64,000 bases of DNA from Hofstenia miamia. Taxonomy: Eukaryota; Xenacoelomorpha; Acoela; Hofsteniidae. The position numbers and the translations under genes were made by a program. The notes below the pieces were generated by a model. The model saw only the letters and a list, made by a program, of their open reading frames with translations, had not been told where the DNA came from and did no database searches. Shown in pieces: positions 31,580-42,449 of this stretch (the first letter of the stretch is position 1; the number at the start of each line of letters is the position of its first letter). Location of the stretch: the NCBI GenBank assembly GCA_900660155.1, contig CABFPE010000031.1, forward strand, positions 2,230,793 through 2,294,792, written 5' to 3'.

Positions 31580-32625
31580 CAGGGTTGGAAAAAAATCCGG
31601 TTTATTTAAAAAAATCAATTTCGACAGATTTTTTGATTTAAATCGGATTTTTTTAAATTTAGAGACCATCATAACATATTGCAATCTAAAACTCACTAAA
31701 GCAAAAGCAATATTTTCTGAAACGTTTTAATTAGTTCAACAGGCTACATTAAGTAATCAATTGTTCAAGAGTTTGAAACAAAAGACGAGCTTCGCTGCTT
31801 TCTCGGTTTCCAAGCGGTTACGAGCTCTTCCGTGCACTCATCCGAAGGTTGAGAACAGCCTCTCGAGAGGAGCGGTTGACGGATTGCACGAGAGCAGCCC
31901 TTGAATCATTTGCAAAATATCACTGTCAATGTCGAAGAGTTTCCATCAATCAGAGGGGTGCATAAAAGTGGCGCTGTCATAGTACGCTGCAATGAACGGC
32001 CCAGTCTTGACGCGGAATTGCATTATGGTAGAAACCAAGTCTGGGTGCATAGTGTTTGCAAGATCAAGAGCGGGAGTCTTTTCATTGCTGGTGAGAATGT
32101 CTTTTTTTACATATCTACTGTCTAACAGGAAACTGAGGCAATGAAAATTTGTCAAATTCATCTTCCGTCGATCTGATAACATCTTCTGCTTCTCCGTCGG
32201 CAAAACGTCGTGTAATTCATGTGACAGATCATACCATGCGACAAGAGCATCAGCTAAGTGGACGGTGGAGCCTTGAACCTTGTCCAAAGTTGAAGATAGT
32301 GATTTGAGGATTTTTAGTAGATCCTCCACATTTCGTTTTATACTGACGTTAGTGAGTATTCTGTAAATTTTAGGTGGTATGTTTTCCTTATCCTCACGGT
32401 GTTCTTTAGCAATGGCCAATAGATGAACCCAGATGTCAGAATAAGCTTGAAGTGAGTCACACATGCTGTTCCATCTTGTGTTTCCTGGCAACGTTAGTTT
32501 CCAATCAGAAGCGCCGGCAGCACAGAATAAACTATCTGAAATAAGCACCTGGATTTATTTGATTTAAATGGCTGGATTTAAATCCGATTTAAATCATTGA
32601 TTTAAATCAATTGATTTACAGGAAT
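31580..32625 (-). mobile_element. hAT transposon relic
   Basis: One terminus is clear: cagggttggaaaaaaatccg at 31580, followed by the subterminal GATTTAAATC repeats. The other side (32555-32625) has a series of gatttaaatc repeats but lacks the CCAACCCTG end, so about 15 bp were lost. It contains a transposase reading frame on the minus strand. The MITE at 35045-35382 has the same ends and subterminal motif and is probably a derivative. Confidence 0.8.
31757..32548 (-). pseudogene. hAT transposase, C-terminal two thirds
   Basis: The minus frame 32548-31946 (200 residues) includes LPGNTRWNSMCDSLQAY, the 'TRWNS' motif of hAT transposases, and FLLDSRY, where the family has 'LDPRYK'. Below it another frame segment reads STAPLERLFSTFG, then a stop, then VHGRARNRLETEKAAKLVF: the hAT dimerisation domain (S-A-P-x-E-R-x-F-S...L-x-x-x-K-A). 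The stop replaces one residue of the conserved 'STAGLVHS' region. No intact N-terminal BED finger was found. Confidence 0.85.
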
Positions 32626-32796
32626 ACGATATTAAAACAAAAGGATTGGGAAGAATTTCTTTACGAAAATACAGAAAATTTCGGAGATTGTATGTTGTAA
32701 TTGACATGTGTACTGGATTTTAGACATATTTTAGTGACGGAGTTACAGAAGAAGTAACATTATTTGCGGTCTGAATATGCTCATCGGAGCCATGCT

Positions 32797-32968
32797 TTAA
32801 AAGAAAATAGTGCTAGTGGCATTGGGGAAGGCCACAAAATTAGTAATAGAAATGTTATGATTTTTTACATTTTTAAAAGATTCAATAACTTCTCGTGTCA
32901 TACGCATATATTGTATAAAACCGTCAGGATCCTGTTCTTTGAGCACGTAAAATACACCTGCCTCACTT
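32797..32968 (-). pseudogene. Harbinger transposase fragment, part 2
   Basis: The minus frame reads EAGVFYVLKEQDPDGFIQYM, then RMTREVIESFKNV, the N-terminal helical region ('L..EDP..F..F.RM....F..L') of PIF/Harbinger transposases. It follows on from part 1 (34139-34240), which lies on the far side of the inserted element 32977-34133. The DDE core expected downstream is not recognisable and appears deleted. Confidence 0.65.
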
Positions 32969-32976
32969 GTGCGTTT

Positions 32977-34133
32977 CAAAGATGGAATCGTATCCAAACT
33001 TTTAGGATCCGATCAGAATCCAATCTGATCCGAATTTTTAAAAGAATTTTAGTTTTCGATCCGATTTAAATAGTTAATCTAAAATTAAATAAACATGGAC
33101 TTAAAATATGTTTATGTTCATTTATAATGCAAATAGAAAATTTTAAGTGCTTCAATACTGTCTTGAAATAAAAAATGTACTTATACGATATAACGGGAGG
33201 ACATTGCCGGGCTTGGACCGAGGTAATAGTAAAAGCAATGTGTTGAAATGCTCTTCTAATACTACAATCTAATACAATCAATTTTGGTAAGGCAAACCAA
33301 CAAATTCAAGAAATGTTTCTATCAACGATAAAATGGGCCTAAAATTTTCGGTCAATTTCTTTCTATGTTTGAAATAAATTGCTTCTTTTATCTGTAATTG
33401 TGCACCCACAAGAAGCAAATCCTTTTTTGATTGGCGTGATTTTGATTATGAATGGAAAGTAATGATTGCTCTGCTAAAACTCCAAAAAATTATTTTATTT
33501 GCATATTTGTGAGCTTTGTAGTATCTAATCAAAATTTACCATCAACAATGATATATTTATAGAGTATAAATAGTTGAGTTTTTATGATATTACAGTCCTA
33601 ATAATTTTATTGTCCAAATCCAAACATCACCATTTTACAATTTTACTATTAATTGAGAATTAACTGTGTTTCAAACAACAAAATAAAACTTACTTCAAGA
33701 TTGCAGCAAAAGCGATGAAAACAGGAATGGCACAAACAATGGCAAATTAAGAGCAAACCCAAAATATATATTGCAAGACAAAAATTGTAGTAGAGTATAT
33801 TAAAATCCGTGATAGAAAAATTCGTTTTTTCAAACTAAATTTAAATAATAATTTCGAATTTTACTTTTCATTGAAATTAGATACTAGATTGGATTACAAA
33901 TTTTAAATTACTCAAAAGCAACTTTAAATAAAATAATATCCTTTTATTGCTATGCCAAAGGTATTGCTCTACAAAACATTTGTATTAGTGATTATAATAA
34001 TCACGAAACTTTAATTAATGTAAAATGTGCATAATGTATAAAATTTACAATATACACAATTATTAAAAATTTTTGGATCCGAAATTTTTTCAAAATGTAG
34101 ATCTGATTCAATCCGTATCCAATTCCATCTCTG
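32977..34133. mobile_element. hAT-type non-autonomous element inside Harbinger
   Basis: The left end caaagatggaatcgtatcca pairs with the inverse of the right end (cagagatggaattggatacg), followed on both sides by GGATCCGAW and GATCTGAT blocks. Flanking octamers gtgcgttt and gtgtgtgt match at six of eight positions. The element separates two parts of a Harbinger transposase that otherwise read continuously. No transposase of its own. Confidence 0.65.
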
Positions 34134-34138
34134 GTGTG

Positions 34139-34240
34139 TGTTAATGGAAGTGGTTTAATCCATATACGTTTACCATTTCGACGATTTTGTTTCCTTAATG
34201 GAAGATTATCTGGCCAGCACCCTGGCATAGTAGAAACTAA
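34139..34240 (-). pseudogene. Harbinger transposase fragment, part 1
   Basis: The minus frame reads RKQNRRNGKRIWIKPLPLTH. A basic 'RRRRxxWxxPxL' block is the usual N-terminal start of PIF/Harbinger transposases. The frame stops at the insertion of 32977-34133 and picks up again at 32968. Confidence 0.6.
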
Positions 34241-34390
34241 TGTAATAGAGAGTGCAGCTACTTTTGACAAGGACATTACGCAAAAAATACGCGAGTAAGC
34301 AATCATCATTTGTTTGCAAATTGTTTTTAATCACTACCAATTATCTCAGCAATCCCGCGCGTAAATAATCATCGTGTGTTTCGGGCCTTA

Positions 34391-35036
34391 TTACCGAATG
34401 CAGTTTCATCAACTAATCATATAGTTAAATCGAGGGTCGTGTAAAAAACTAAACGTGTCGGGTCGTGGTTCATTTATAATTTATGTGATGGAAGCCTACT
34501 AACAGATTTGAGCAACAATTTAAGAATTCAAACATTTGAAACACTGAAATTCTTAAAGATTTGAATTATTTGTGCATTTACAATCAATTTCGTACTGTTT
34601 TTATTGATACTTTTATTAAAATATTTTGTATATATTATACTAGCAATCTTTCTTTTACCAGGTCGGTTCGCGGGTCATTGTCTGTTGCCCACACTGGTCT
34701 TAATAACAATGATAATAAATTCACAGCATACCTAAAGTAGAAAATATCGATTTAACTTAGTTGAATATAGTGATATTGCTAATGCAATTAGCATTTAACA
34801 CATTCAATTTTTAATTGAAACAAGTGTAAGAATGTGTACAGAACAACATAACACCTCTCCTGCATTCTAAAACTAGCGAATGCAATAACTAATAATTACG
34901 AAACATTATAGAGATCAATTAAAGACTACATATTTAATTTCTTTAAACAATGACGATTATTAAAAAAACAATTTAAAAAAATTAAAATTATTTGATTGAT
35001 GTAAAAGCCGAAAACAAAAATGTAATATTAACAGAC
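34391..35036. other. Intronic DNA between Harbinger and MITE
   Basis: Possible small hAT-like remnant between about 34430 and 34705: 'cgtgtcgggtcgtgg' on the left and 'ggtcggttcgcgggtcattg' then 'cccacactg' on the right resemble the ends seen at 42450 and 44684. Weak. Confidence 0.3.
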
Positions 35037-35044
35037 ACTGCTGG

Positions 35045-35382
35045 CAGTGTTAGGAAAAAATCCGATTTAGATTTAAAAAAATCAGAAAATCGGATTTTTT
35101 TAATTTAAATTTCAATTTTACCCAGACAATCTTCCGAAGCAGTAAGTACCTTTTGATACTACTATTTTTGAAATAAAATTTAATCAAATTTAAATAAACT
35201 GAAGATAAAAAACATGCAAAACAATAAATTCAGAGCTTGCCAATTCATTCCAATAGCAGGGCAATGACTTCAAAACAATTAAAATACACTACTTTTATCT
35301 CTTTAAGTGCACTTGATTTAAATCAATAATTGAACTAATAATGTGCTTTAATTCTAATCATGATTTAAATCGACCAACACTG
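35045..35382. mobile_element. hAT-type MITE, 338 bp, with 8-bp target duplication
   Basis: The left end cagtgttaggaaaaaatccg and the right end cgatttaaat..., closing ccaacactg, are inverted. Flanks actgctgg (35037-35044) and actgccgg (35383-35390) are an 8-bp duplication with one mismatch. Subterminal GATTTAAATC repeats tie it to the hAT relic at 31580-32625 in the same intron. Confidence 0.85.
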
Positions 35383-35446
35383 ACTGCCGGCCATTCAAAA
35401 TTGAGCTGATGACTATACACACAGACAAGGGATGTTGAATAAATAC

Positions 35447-35617
35447 CTGTTGTATTTTGAGACGAAGGAATCAAGGGAATGTCGTCATTTAATGTGCTAA
35501 TTGGAATGCGATTCATGGAGGTGGCGTCTTCACATTCAACTTGGGTCCCATTTTCCCCAATTTCCAAGTTTTCACTGCGTTTTAGCAAGATCAAAGCATT
35601 GGCGGCGTCATTTTGTG
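35447..35617 (-). CDS. ATMIN: Candidate upstream exon of ATMIN
   Basis: 171 nt with acceptor gtattttag before 35617 and donor ACAG|gtattt at 35446. It reads QNDAANALILLKRSENLEIG, then ENGTQVECEDATSMNRIP and STLNDDIPLIPSSQNTT. It enters needing 2 bases and leaves with 1 base, which exactly fits the acceptor at 31170 and would give Gly-Lys-Arg at the junction. The ATMIN N-terminus before the first finger is poorly conserved, so homology cannot confirm it. A further 5' exon would be required. It could also be an exon of an unrelated upstream gene. Confidence 0.45.
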
Positions 35618-36128
35618 CTAAAATACATTGATAAAAAATCAAAGAACTCAAATATGTCAAATGTTGAAAATGTGGATGACAGCTTGAGCAAAAAGTTCTA
35701 AATTGGGTTAAGTTCTAATTATTTGTTTGTTTGTTCAAGCAATAGTATCAAAATCTATTTCTAAAGTTGAAAACAGCTGTCGAAGCAACAAAATCCGTTG
35801 AATACTGAATTATATGTTAAAAACTTCATTGTTAAATCTGAGAATTTTCATGGAAATAAATATTGTTAAATACGTAAAGTAGAAAATCACAATACCCAAA
35901 AATTCCGATTTTTAAAATGCGTTGGAAAATATATCAGAATACATTATCTGTTATGTGACCCATTTCCGGTTAAAAGTGAATTTTCAGTCAAGTAGGACGA
36001 CCCCCTCTTTGGCTACTTCTGGTTTAGTATGAACACTGGAAGGTTAGGATTGCGCTGCCGTGAACGACGGCTATTTTGAGTCTTTCAATCATTAATTACC
36101 CGTGCGAATCGTATATGGTAACAAGTAG
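35618..36128. other. Nothing recognised
   Basis: Non-coding DNA with no repeat ends identified. Confidence 0.4.
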
Positions 36129-36424
36129 AGAGTGACATCGGGTACCTGATTAACAACGACCCGATATCAAATTATCGGGCCGGGTACAGAGATTTGATTG
36201 ATTATTAAAAAATACTGATGTTAATCACCGCTTGGTTCTAGAAAAATCCAAGACGTTAAGCAATATCAATGAATTGCTGTTTCCCCTATCAGATTGGACA
36301 GAGATCCATAATCTCAAAGCAAAGTCAACACTTCATGTTTCGGTATTAAGTTTTCGGGTCGGGGATTAGATATTCCGATCAGATCGGATTTGGGTCCATG
36401 TTCAGCTCATTTTGCCACTCTCTA
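36129..36424. mobile_element. hAT-like MITE, about 300 bp
   Basis: Left end tagagagtgacatcgggta; the inverse of the right end is tagagagtggcaaaatgagc. Both carry a CGGGT-rich subterminal region. Flanks gtaacaag and ataaccag match at six of eight positions. Confidence 0.55.
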
Positions 36425-36454
36425 ATAACCAGTTCTTTGCGATTTTATTCACAG

Positions 36455-36524
36455 TACAATGCGAAATCGATTGGGTTGTACCAAGGACAACAAGAATTAT
36501 AGAACGCCGACCCAAAATAATAGG
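36455..36524 (+). CDS. Orphan candidate exon, plus strand
   Basis: 70 nt bounded by a good acceptor (tttattcacag) and donor (gtaaga). One frame reads QCEIDWVVPRTTRIIERRPK. A second, starting at an internal ATG, reads MRNRLGCTKDNKNYRTPTQ. No family recognised and no partner exons found. It directly follows a MITE, so it could be chance. Confidence 0.2.
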
Positions 36525-36872
36525 GTAAGAAAATTAATTGCCTTTCATTAAATGCTGAATTTTAAAAACAGAATTACAAAAATCAAAAAGAAACCAAGGT
36601 GATACTAAACGGTATCGCCTTGCAAGAAACATATCCAGTTAATTCCACATTTATACATTTCAATGTTTCACTAATCTAAACTTAATATTTAATAAGAATG
36701 ACGAAAAAATTTAATATATTGAAATGGACTAAGAAACTTACGAATTTGGTTGCTTTAATTAAATCTGTTAACTTTGGCAACAGTCGATAAGACCTTGAAA
36801 AATATAGATGTTGGGGAAACTAGATTTGACTAAGAAACGCTTTCCAATATTTGGTATAATAGAACTTCAAAG

Positions 36873-36874
<2 letters not shown>

Positions 36875-36905
<31 letters not shown>

Positions 36906-36906
36906 N
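36875..36906. repeat. (TA)n microsatellite ending in N
   Basis: About 31 nt of uninterrupted AT repeat, followed by a single N at 36906, where the assembly was probably joined. Confidence 0.95.
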
Positions 36907-39591
36907 TAGTATCATTAAGGTGCGCGGAAGTGCGCTGAATATGAGAACGCGCCTATCTATTTCTCTATTTACAAATACTTAGGTGTCTTATATACACTTC
37001 ATATTAACAATATGTACAAATAACTAGTAAACTAGTAAACACGAAAAGCGAGTAAGCTGGCCGATACCAAAAACCGGTACCTGCCGATGTATATTCCAAA
37101 TATGCTTAATTGAATATTAAAATATTAAAACGACAAGTAATAACATCTGTATACTTGAAAAATACTACTACACGTTTTACCGATCGACCTAAAAACTAAT
37201 GGATTCGAATTAGAAATTACTGCATTCAATTTAAAATGTAAGCCATTAAAATTAACGCATTCAAATTCAAACAAGTCATTCAATTTAAAATATACATCAA
37301 ACTACGACCTGATTTAAAAAATGAAACTAAGAAACAAAATTATAAATTTTATAATTAATAATAATGATGAAAAAAACTAATTACATGAAACAGAATTTAC
37401 TTCGAATTAAAAACACTTAAAATTCAAGCAATGCACTCACATATATTTCCCAGGAAAAATAGAGGAAAGGCAGTAAAGCAACAAGCAAAATATACAATAT
37501 CTTACTTTACAAATTCGAATATATTCATAGAAGTATTTCTACAGAACCAGACTAACGAATTCTAAAGGCCCAAATGTACAATGCGTTGTATTGTACAATA
37601 ATCAAGGTGAAATACAGTAATCACTACATACACGAAGGAACTATTGTGAAACGCGTTTGCCTCGATTAGGTGGTGCGTGGACTTGAGAATGTAAACCAAA
37701 GAGTTGAATTACGAGATATGGATAATGCACCTGCACTGTGAAACATTGAACAGTCATTGTCGGATATCTACAAAATGCTACGTTTGGGCCATCCAGTGCA
37801 CCTGTATCACCAAATGAATTGGTTGGTATTCTGTCAATTATAAGAACACAGAGCTCAATGCAGTTAGGCAAGCTCAAACATTAGAGGACCCAACAAGTGG
37901 TATGACTCTTATGCGTTATCGGCTGAATCGAAGAAAAGGAATTTTTGAAGAAGGCATCAGGTATGCTAATGGCCTTATTCATACAATTAGTTTTTTGTTA
38001 AGCATGTGCAAAGACAATGCGCAAGAGGTATGGATGGATATGATTTACTGTATGTAGAATAAAGTCAACATTGTACATATTAGTTTATAGGTTGATATAT
38101 TGCTTAGTTTCATTTTTTTAATCAAGTCATAGTTTAAAATTTTTTTCACTTGAATCACTTATGTTTTAATTTGAATCCGTCAGTTTTTAAAACGATCAGT
38201 AAAAGATGTAGAATCAGACCTACTGCTTAAAACGCTTTTTTCCGAATTTAATGTATTTCCAACATACCTAAAAACATAAAGCAATAAGATTCAAAGCATC
38301 TAGGTAGAACAGTATATACTAGCGTTATGTACGAGCAAATTAAAGAAAAAATCTATGGAGTGCTGGATTTGCAGATTTTAAATAGAACATAGCGCCAGCG
38401 GCCTGATGGCAGAAATTAGATGTGAAATATCTACATGTATTCTTTTCTGGAGACTGTATAATTGTATTTTAATCATAATTTTTTACTATATATTTTGGAG
38501 AACTGTACAAAAATGTACAGTGCGTCAAAATTTTTCTCAAATACAGGTCGCAAAGTGGAATTTTAATTTTGTGTTACAAATCGCCGATATTACGGTGGGT
38601 CAGAAACAAAATTTAGTCAGGAATCATGCTAAAACTACATTTTTTGAACCGGAAAAGCGAATCTGAGCTCAGAAAAATGGTAAAATTCTATCATTTCATG
38701 CAAAATGGCGGACATTTTAACATATGTTTTTGCCAACCAGGCATATGGTGAAAATTCATTGAAGTATTATCAGACTTCTCTTCGTTAATAATATCTCAAA
38801 ATGTAATTGGAGACTTATTGGTCCATGAGTGTTTATGCCATCAACAGCATACATAACACACGATTATTTAAATTTTTGAGATTTAATCCATTTAGAGCGT
38901 TTTTAGAGCAAGACTGTAATTGATAAAATCTAGCCTGTATTACATAGCCTTTCTCTTTAATAAAAAATGTGATTTGATAAAATTCGCTCAAATTTTATAG
39001 CTATGAGCTCTTGCGATGCACCATTTTCTAGCACTTCTAAAAAACAAGAATACTCATATTAACTTGCCCAGGTTTTACATTGTTCTATTTTCTATATTAG
39101 AATTTAATATTCTCCTTTGAATTGGATTGTATCATTAATGTCAAATACTGTAATGGTCTAACTTCTGAAACCAACTGGGAAGTCAATTTTGATGCTATGG
39201 TCATGCAAGTTATACCACTATGTAGATAACTATTAGCCCCATGTGACAATGTTTTTAATTATTTGATCAATGTTTTTTGTAAATTGCAAACATTTAAACA
39301 TTCAATTTTACTAATCAAAAGCTACAATAAGCTATATATTATTGGAATGTTTTGCTTTCAATCATATGACATAGGGAACTAACATACACTGTCTCATAAG
39401 ACGAAATGATACGTTTATCGTACATTTATCTATAAATTAACAGTAAGAATGGACGGATATCGATAGTTTATATTGCAATAAGATAAACACAGACAAATAT
39501 ATCACTAAGTTATAGATTAGCATAATCCTTCGTATAGACCTAAGTGAAATACAGAAAATACAGTAGATAAATCAATCAAAGAATTATTCAC
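36907..39591. other. Nothing recognised
   Basis: AT-rich DNA. The minus frame at 37641-37877 (78 codons) and the plus frame at 38406-38666 (86 codons) have no family features. The 37.6-37.9 kb region is somewhat GC-richer and could be an old transposon remnant. Confidence 0.4.
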
Positions 39592-39680
39592 CATTGTAGG
39601 CCTGTTTAAAACCACTTTTCTCGAAAAGAACTCCGGTCTCAACACTTGAGCTGCTCGCTTTGCCCATGGAGCAGTTCGAC
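39592..39680 (-). CDS. Orphan candidate exon, minus strand
   Basis: 89 nt with acceptor tttttgaag and donor ATG|gtgaat. The open frame reads RTAPWAKRAAQVLRPEFF and then SRKVVLNRPTM, strikingly basic and less AT-biased than its surroundings. It leaves in phase 0, which does not fit the entry phase of 35617, so it is not the immediate upstream exon of the ATMIN model. No family recognised. Confidence 0.3.
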
Positions 39681-40161
39681 CTTCAAAAATGAGCAAATCA
39701 AATAAATGAATCAAATCATCAAAGCCTACCTATGAAAGAAGATAAACTAAAATACTAAAAAACCATAGGTCCCTACCTATGTGCAATTTTAGCCCCCCTC
39801 CTCCCAGATATTTGTAGCTGACCACGTCTCTAGACGAATTGCAAAGCGTACAGCCCTACTTGCAAACTATGGCGCATAAACTAAGTATTTAACAATTTGC
39901 GTTCATTATTTTGCACAAGAATTATTTAGTGAAGGCTATCTTAATTTTGTATTAAAGTTTCAAGCTATTTTCTAAGAATATTTTGAAGCGTGAAAATATA
40001 AAAATGTATAATTTTGAATATGTAATACTTAAAATGGACAGCAAACTATATTCTGAAACAGTTATTTCCGAAATTTCCAAAGCGATTGCTGCAATAATCA
40101 GGGTGTATTACTTTACGAAAAACATTTTAAATGATTGATACAATGTTTTTTAGCTCTTTAA

Positions 40162-40323
40162 CCCTTTCAACCCGAAATTTTTTTCTGTAATTATTATTAT
40201 TTTTAGATTCTAGATGGCTAAAACATATAATGTAAAGCTGTTTTATAAAGTTTATGATGATTACTATTATATGGGACAAAAGAAGTTAAATGGTACATAT
40301 ATGTACCATCCGGGTTGAAAGGG
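40162..40323. mobile_element. piggyBac-type MITE, 162 bp, TTAA target
   Basis: The perfect inverted ends ccctttcaacccg ... cgggttgaaaggg are flanked by TTAA on both sides (40158-40161 and 40324-40327). Near the right end lies a perfect 20-nt palindrome, atggtacatatatgtaccat. TTAA duplication plus a CCY terminus is the piggyBac signature. No coding capacity. Confidence 0.85.
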
Positions 40324-40327
40324 TTAA

Positions 40328-42449
40328 AAGAACTTCTTTAAAGTACTAAAATTTAGCAGAAAGCACATAATAGATGATGAATTTATCAACATGCACTTTT
40401 CGTTTCATGCGTAACCTAAACGCATTATTTGCTATATTTTCCAAACTTTTCATAGAATTCTATAAGAATTTGAAAAAAAAACATTTAAAAAACACTGGAA
40501 AAAACCTTAAGTTTAAAGCACCTTATGTTCTAAACATGCAAGCCCTGGCATTAATATTTGCTTCTGAGCAACTCCTTACGTATGGCATTTATATAATCAA
40601 GATGTTAAGATGCCTGGTATAAATTTGTCAATGTCAATTAAAAACGATTTTTTTGTGTATCTAATTAACTTTTGTATGAATGTTATGTTTTTTAATTTCC
40701 TATATGTACAGTATGAGCCAAATCAAATAATTAAAGAAATGAAATAATAAAATATGAAAGATTTACAAATATGATATCAAAATTGAGATGCAATTCTACA
40801 ATTACTTAATGCTTTGTTGCAAATTTTTCAGAAAAAAAGTTTAAAATTCGAACGCATTAAAAAATTGAAAAACTGGCAAGCAAATGTATTTATTCTGTTT
40901 CGTTAAATTCAACTTCAAAAATAGATGTTGGATTGAGTATTGGCAAAAAAAATTTGGCCTATTTTGAAAATAAAAAGACAGATTAAAACTTTATAGTGCT
41001 TTGTGATCACATCACAAGGTAGCAAAGGTATATTAAAAATATTACAATAACTTTCTGGAATATTGTGGCGAATATTCATCGATTTACGCGTTCTCCTCGA
41101 ACAAAATGATATTTTCGGTTGAGTGAATACACTCATCACATTTTGGGGCTCATTAATTGTATACATGCAGGTCATCTGAGGTATGAGACGCATGCCTGTT
41201 TCTAACACATTGAAATTATACATGTATTTGCTGGGAATTAAAAACCACTTCATCGAAAACAATAAATGCGAGCAAATCATTAAAATGTACATGATATATT
41301 TTAAACTATCGCGCAATAACATCCTTTTGCATTCAAAAATTTAGGAAACAGGATATAATAAAGTTGATGTACTATAACCAACTGCTAACTGGTTCCTAAA
41401 AGGGTACGCTCCAGAGTTCGCGATTGAGTCAAATGCCTAGGGGCCTAACGTCAACATGTTTTATTTCAAAGAAAAGGATAATATCCTATACATCTACATG
41501 CTTCACAATTAAAAGAAATAATTTTTCTAAAGGAAGTTCTAAAATAAGACTTCTGAAATTATAAAAGATTGTGTGAAATAATTTAATATTAGGCTAGCTA
41601 ACTATTAACTGAATTAGCGATTGTATTCATCCCCTGAGGTCTCATTTGCTGAATAATTTTATTGAAAGTTTTTGATAATGCATATGCATGGCAAGGCGGG
41701 AATAAATTTGACCTAATGCAGTATGACAAGTAGAAAACTAAAAGCAATTAGTAACAAATCAGCGATTGTAGCATGGTTCAATGCCGAGTCTTATGAAACA
41801 ACAAATTCAAGACTAAATTGAAAAAAACATTTTTGATAATTGTTTCGGCTCAGTAAATACGGCTAGACGAATTATATAAAGCAAATCAGCTGAAGGCAAT
41901 AAAAAATTTATGTCGTCTGATATAAGTCAACGCGCATTAGGTAAATTATGAAGATATATTTATTTAATGCGCTGCAATAAAATAATAAACCATCCCCCAA
42001 GAGAGCATAATACAAATTATATCCCTGTTAAGACCTGTGTGAATTATATGATGTAATTGACCTTATTTCTAATATTTTGGATGAAGCACGAATTTTTCAC
42101 CCGACAAATTCTGGAATTTGTAGACTTTCAAAGTTTCCGATTAAATCATGTGGATAAGACATGCGCTCTCAATTACTTTGCCAATAAAAATCATGTGGAT
42201 AATTGGTTAATTTTTGCATATGCATTCTAACTAGTACTTTCAACTAGGAAGCCAAAAACGCAAAATTCGCAATTGCGGCGCATAGAAAATTCTAGATAGA
42301 CACTGGAAAATAAATTCTTCTGGACTTGCACCTTGCAAGAATTTTCTAAATTATCAGTACTATATTTAAAACGTTCTAAAGTATCACCAAGCTCAAGATA
42401 CATACGACGGCGAACAACTCAATTCGCTATCGACTTATGCATAATATTC
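40328..42449. other. Nothing recognised
   Basis: Non-coding. The minus frame at 40915-41322 (135 codons) has two hydrophobic stretches but no recognisable motif, and its codons look AT-driven. Confidence 0.4.

Larger units (their letters stand above)
31347..34387 (-). mobile_element. PIF/Harbinger transposon, broken by two hAT insertions
   Basis: Terminal inverted repeats of about 60 bp: left ggtccgaaacacgtgattat and gcgcgggattccggagataa; right end the inverse of ggcccgaaacacacgatgat and gcgcgggattgctgagataa. Both sides are flanked by TTA (31344-31346 and 34388-34390), the 3-bp target site of PIF/Harbinger. Transposase remnants are on the minus strand. Inside lie a hAT relic (31580-32625) and a second hAT-type element (32977-34133). 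The whole nest sits in the intron upstream of ATMIN finger 1. Confidence 0.8.

Noticed and set aside
31485-31730. Plus frame of 81 codons at the left end of the Harbinger nest
   Set aside because: It runs through the terminal repeat of the inserted hAT element.
39592-39680. Use of this exon as the immediate 5' partner of the ATMIN exon at 35617
   Set aside because: It leaves in phase 0, while 35617 needs a single preceding base; listed instead as an orphan exon.
40915-41322. 135-codon minus-strand frame with hydrophobic stretches
   Set aside because: No motif, no homologue recognised and an AT-driven composition; likely random in AT-rich DNA.
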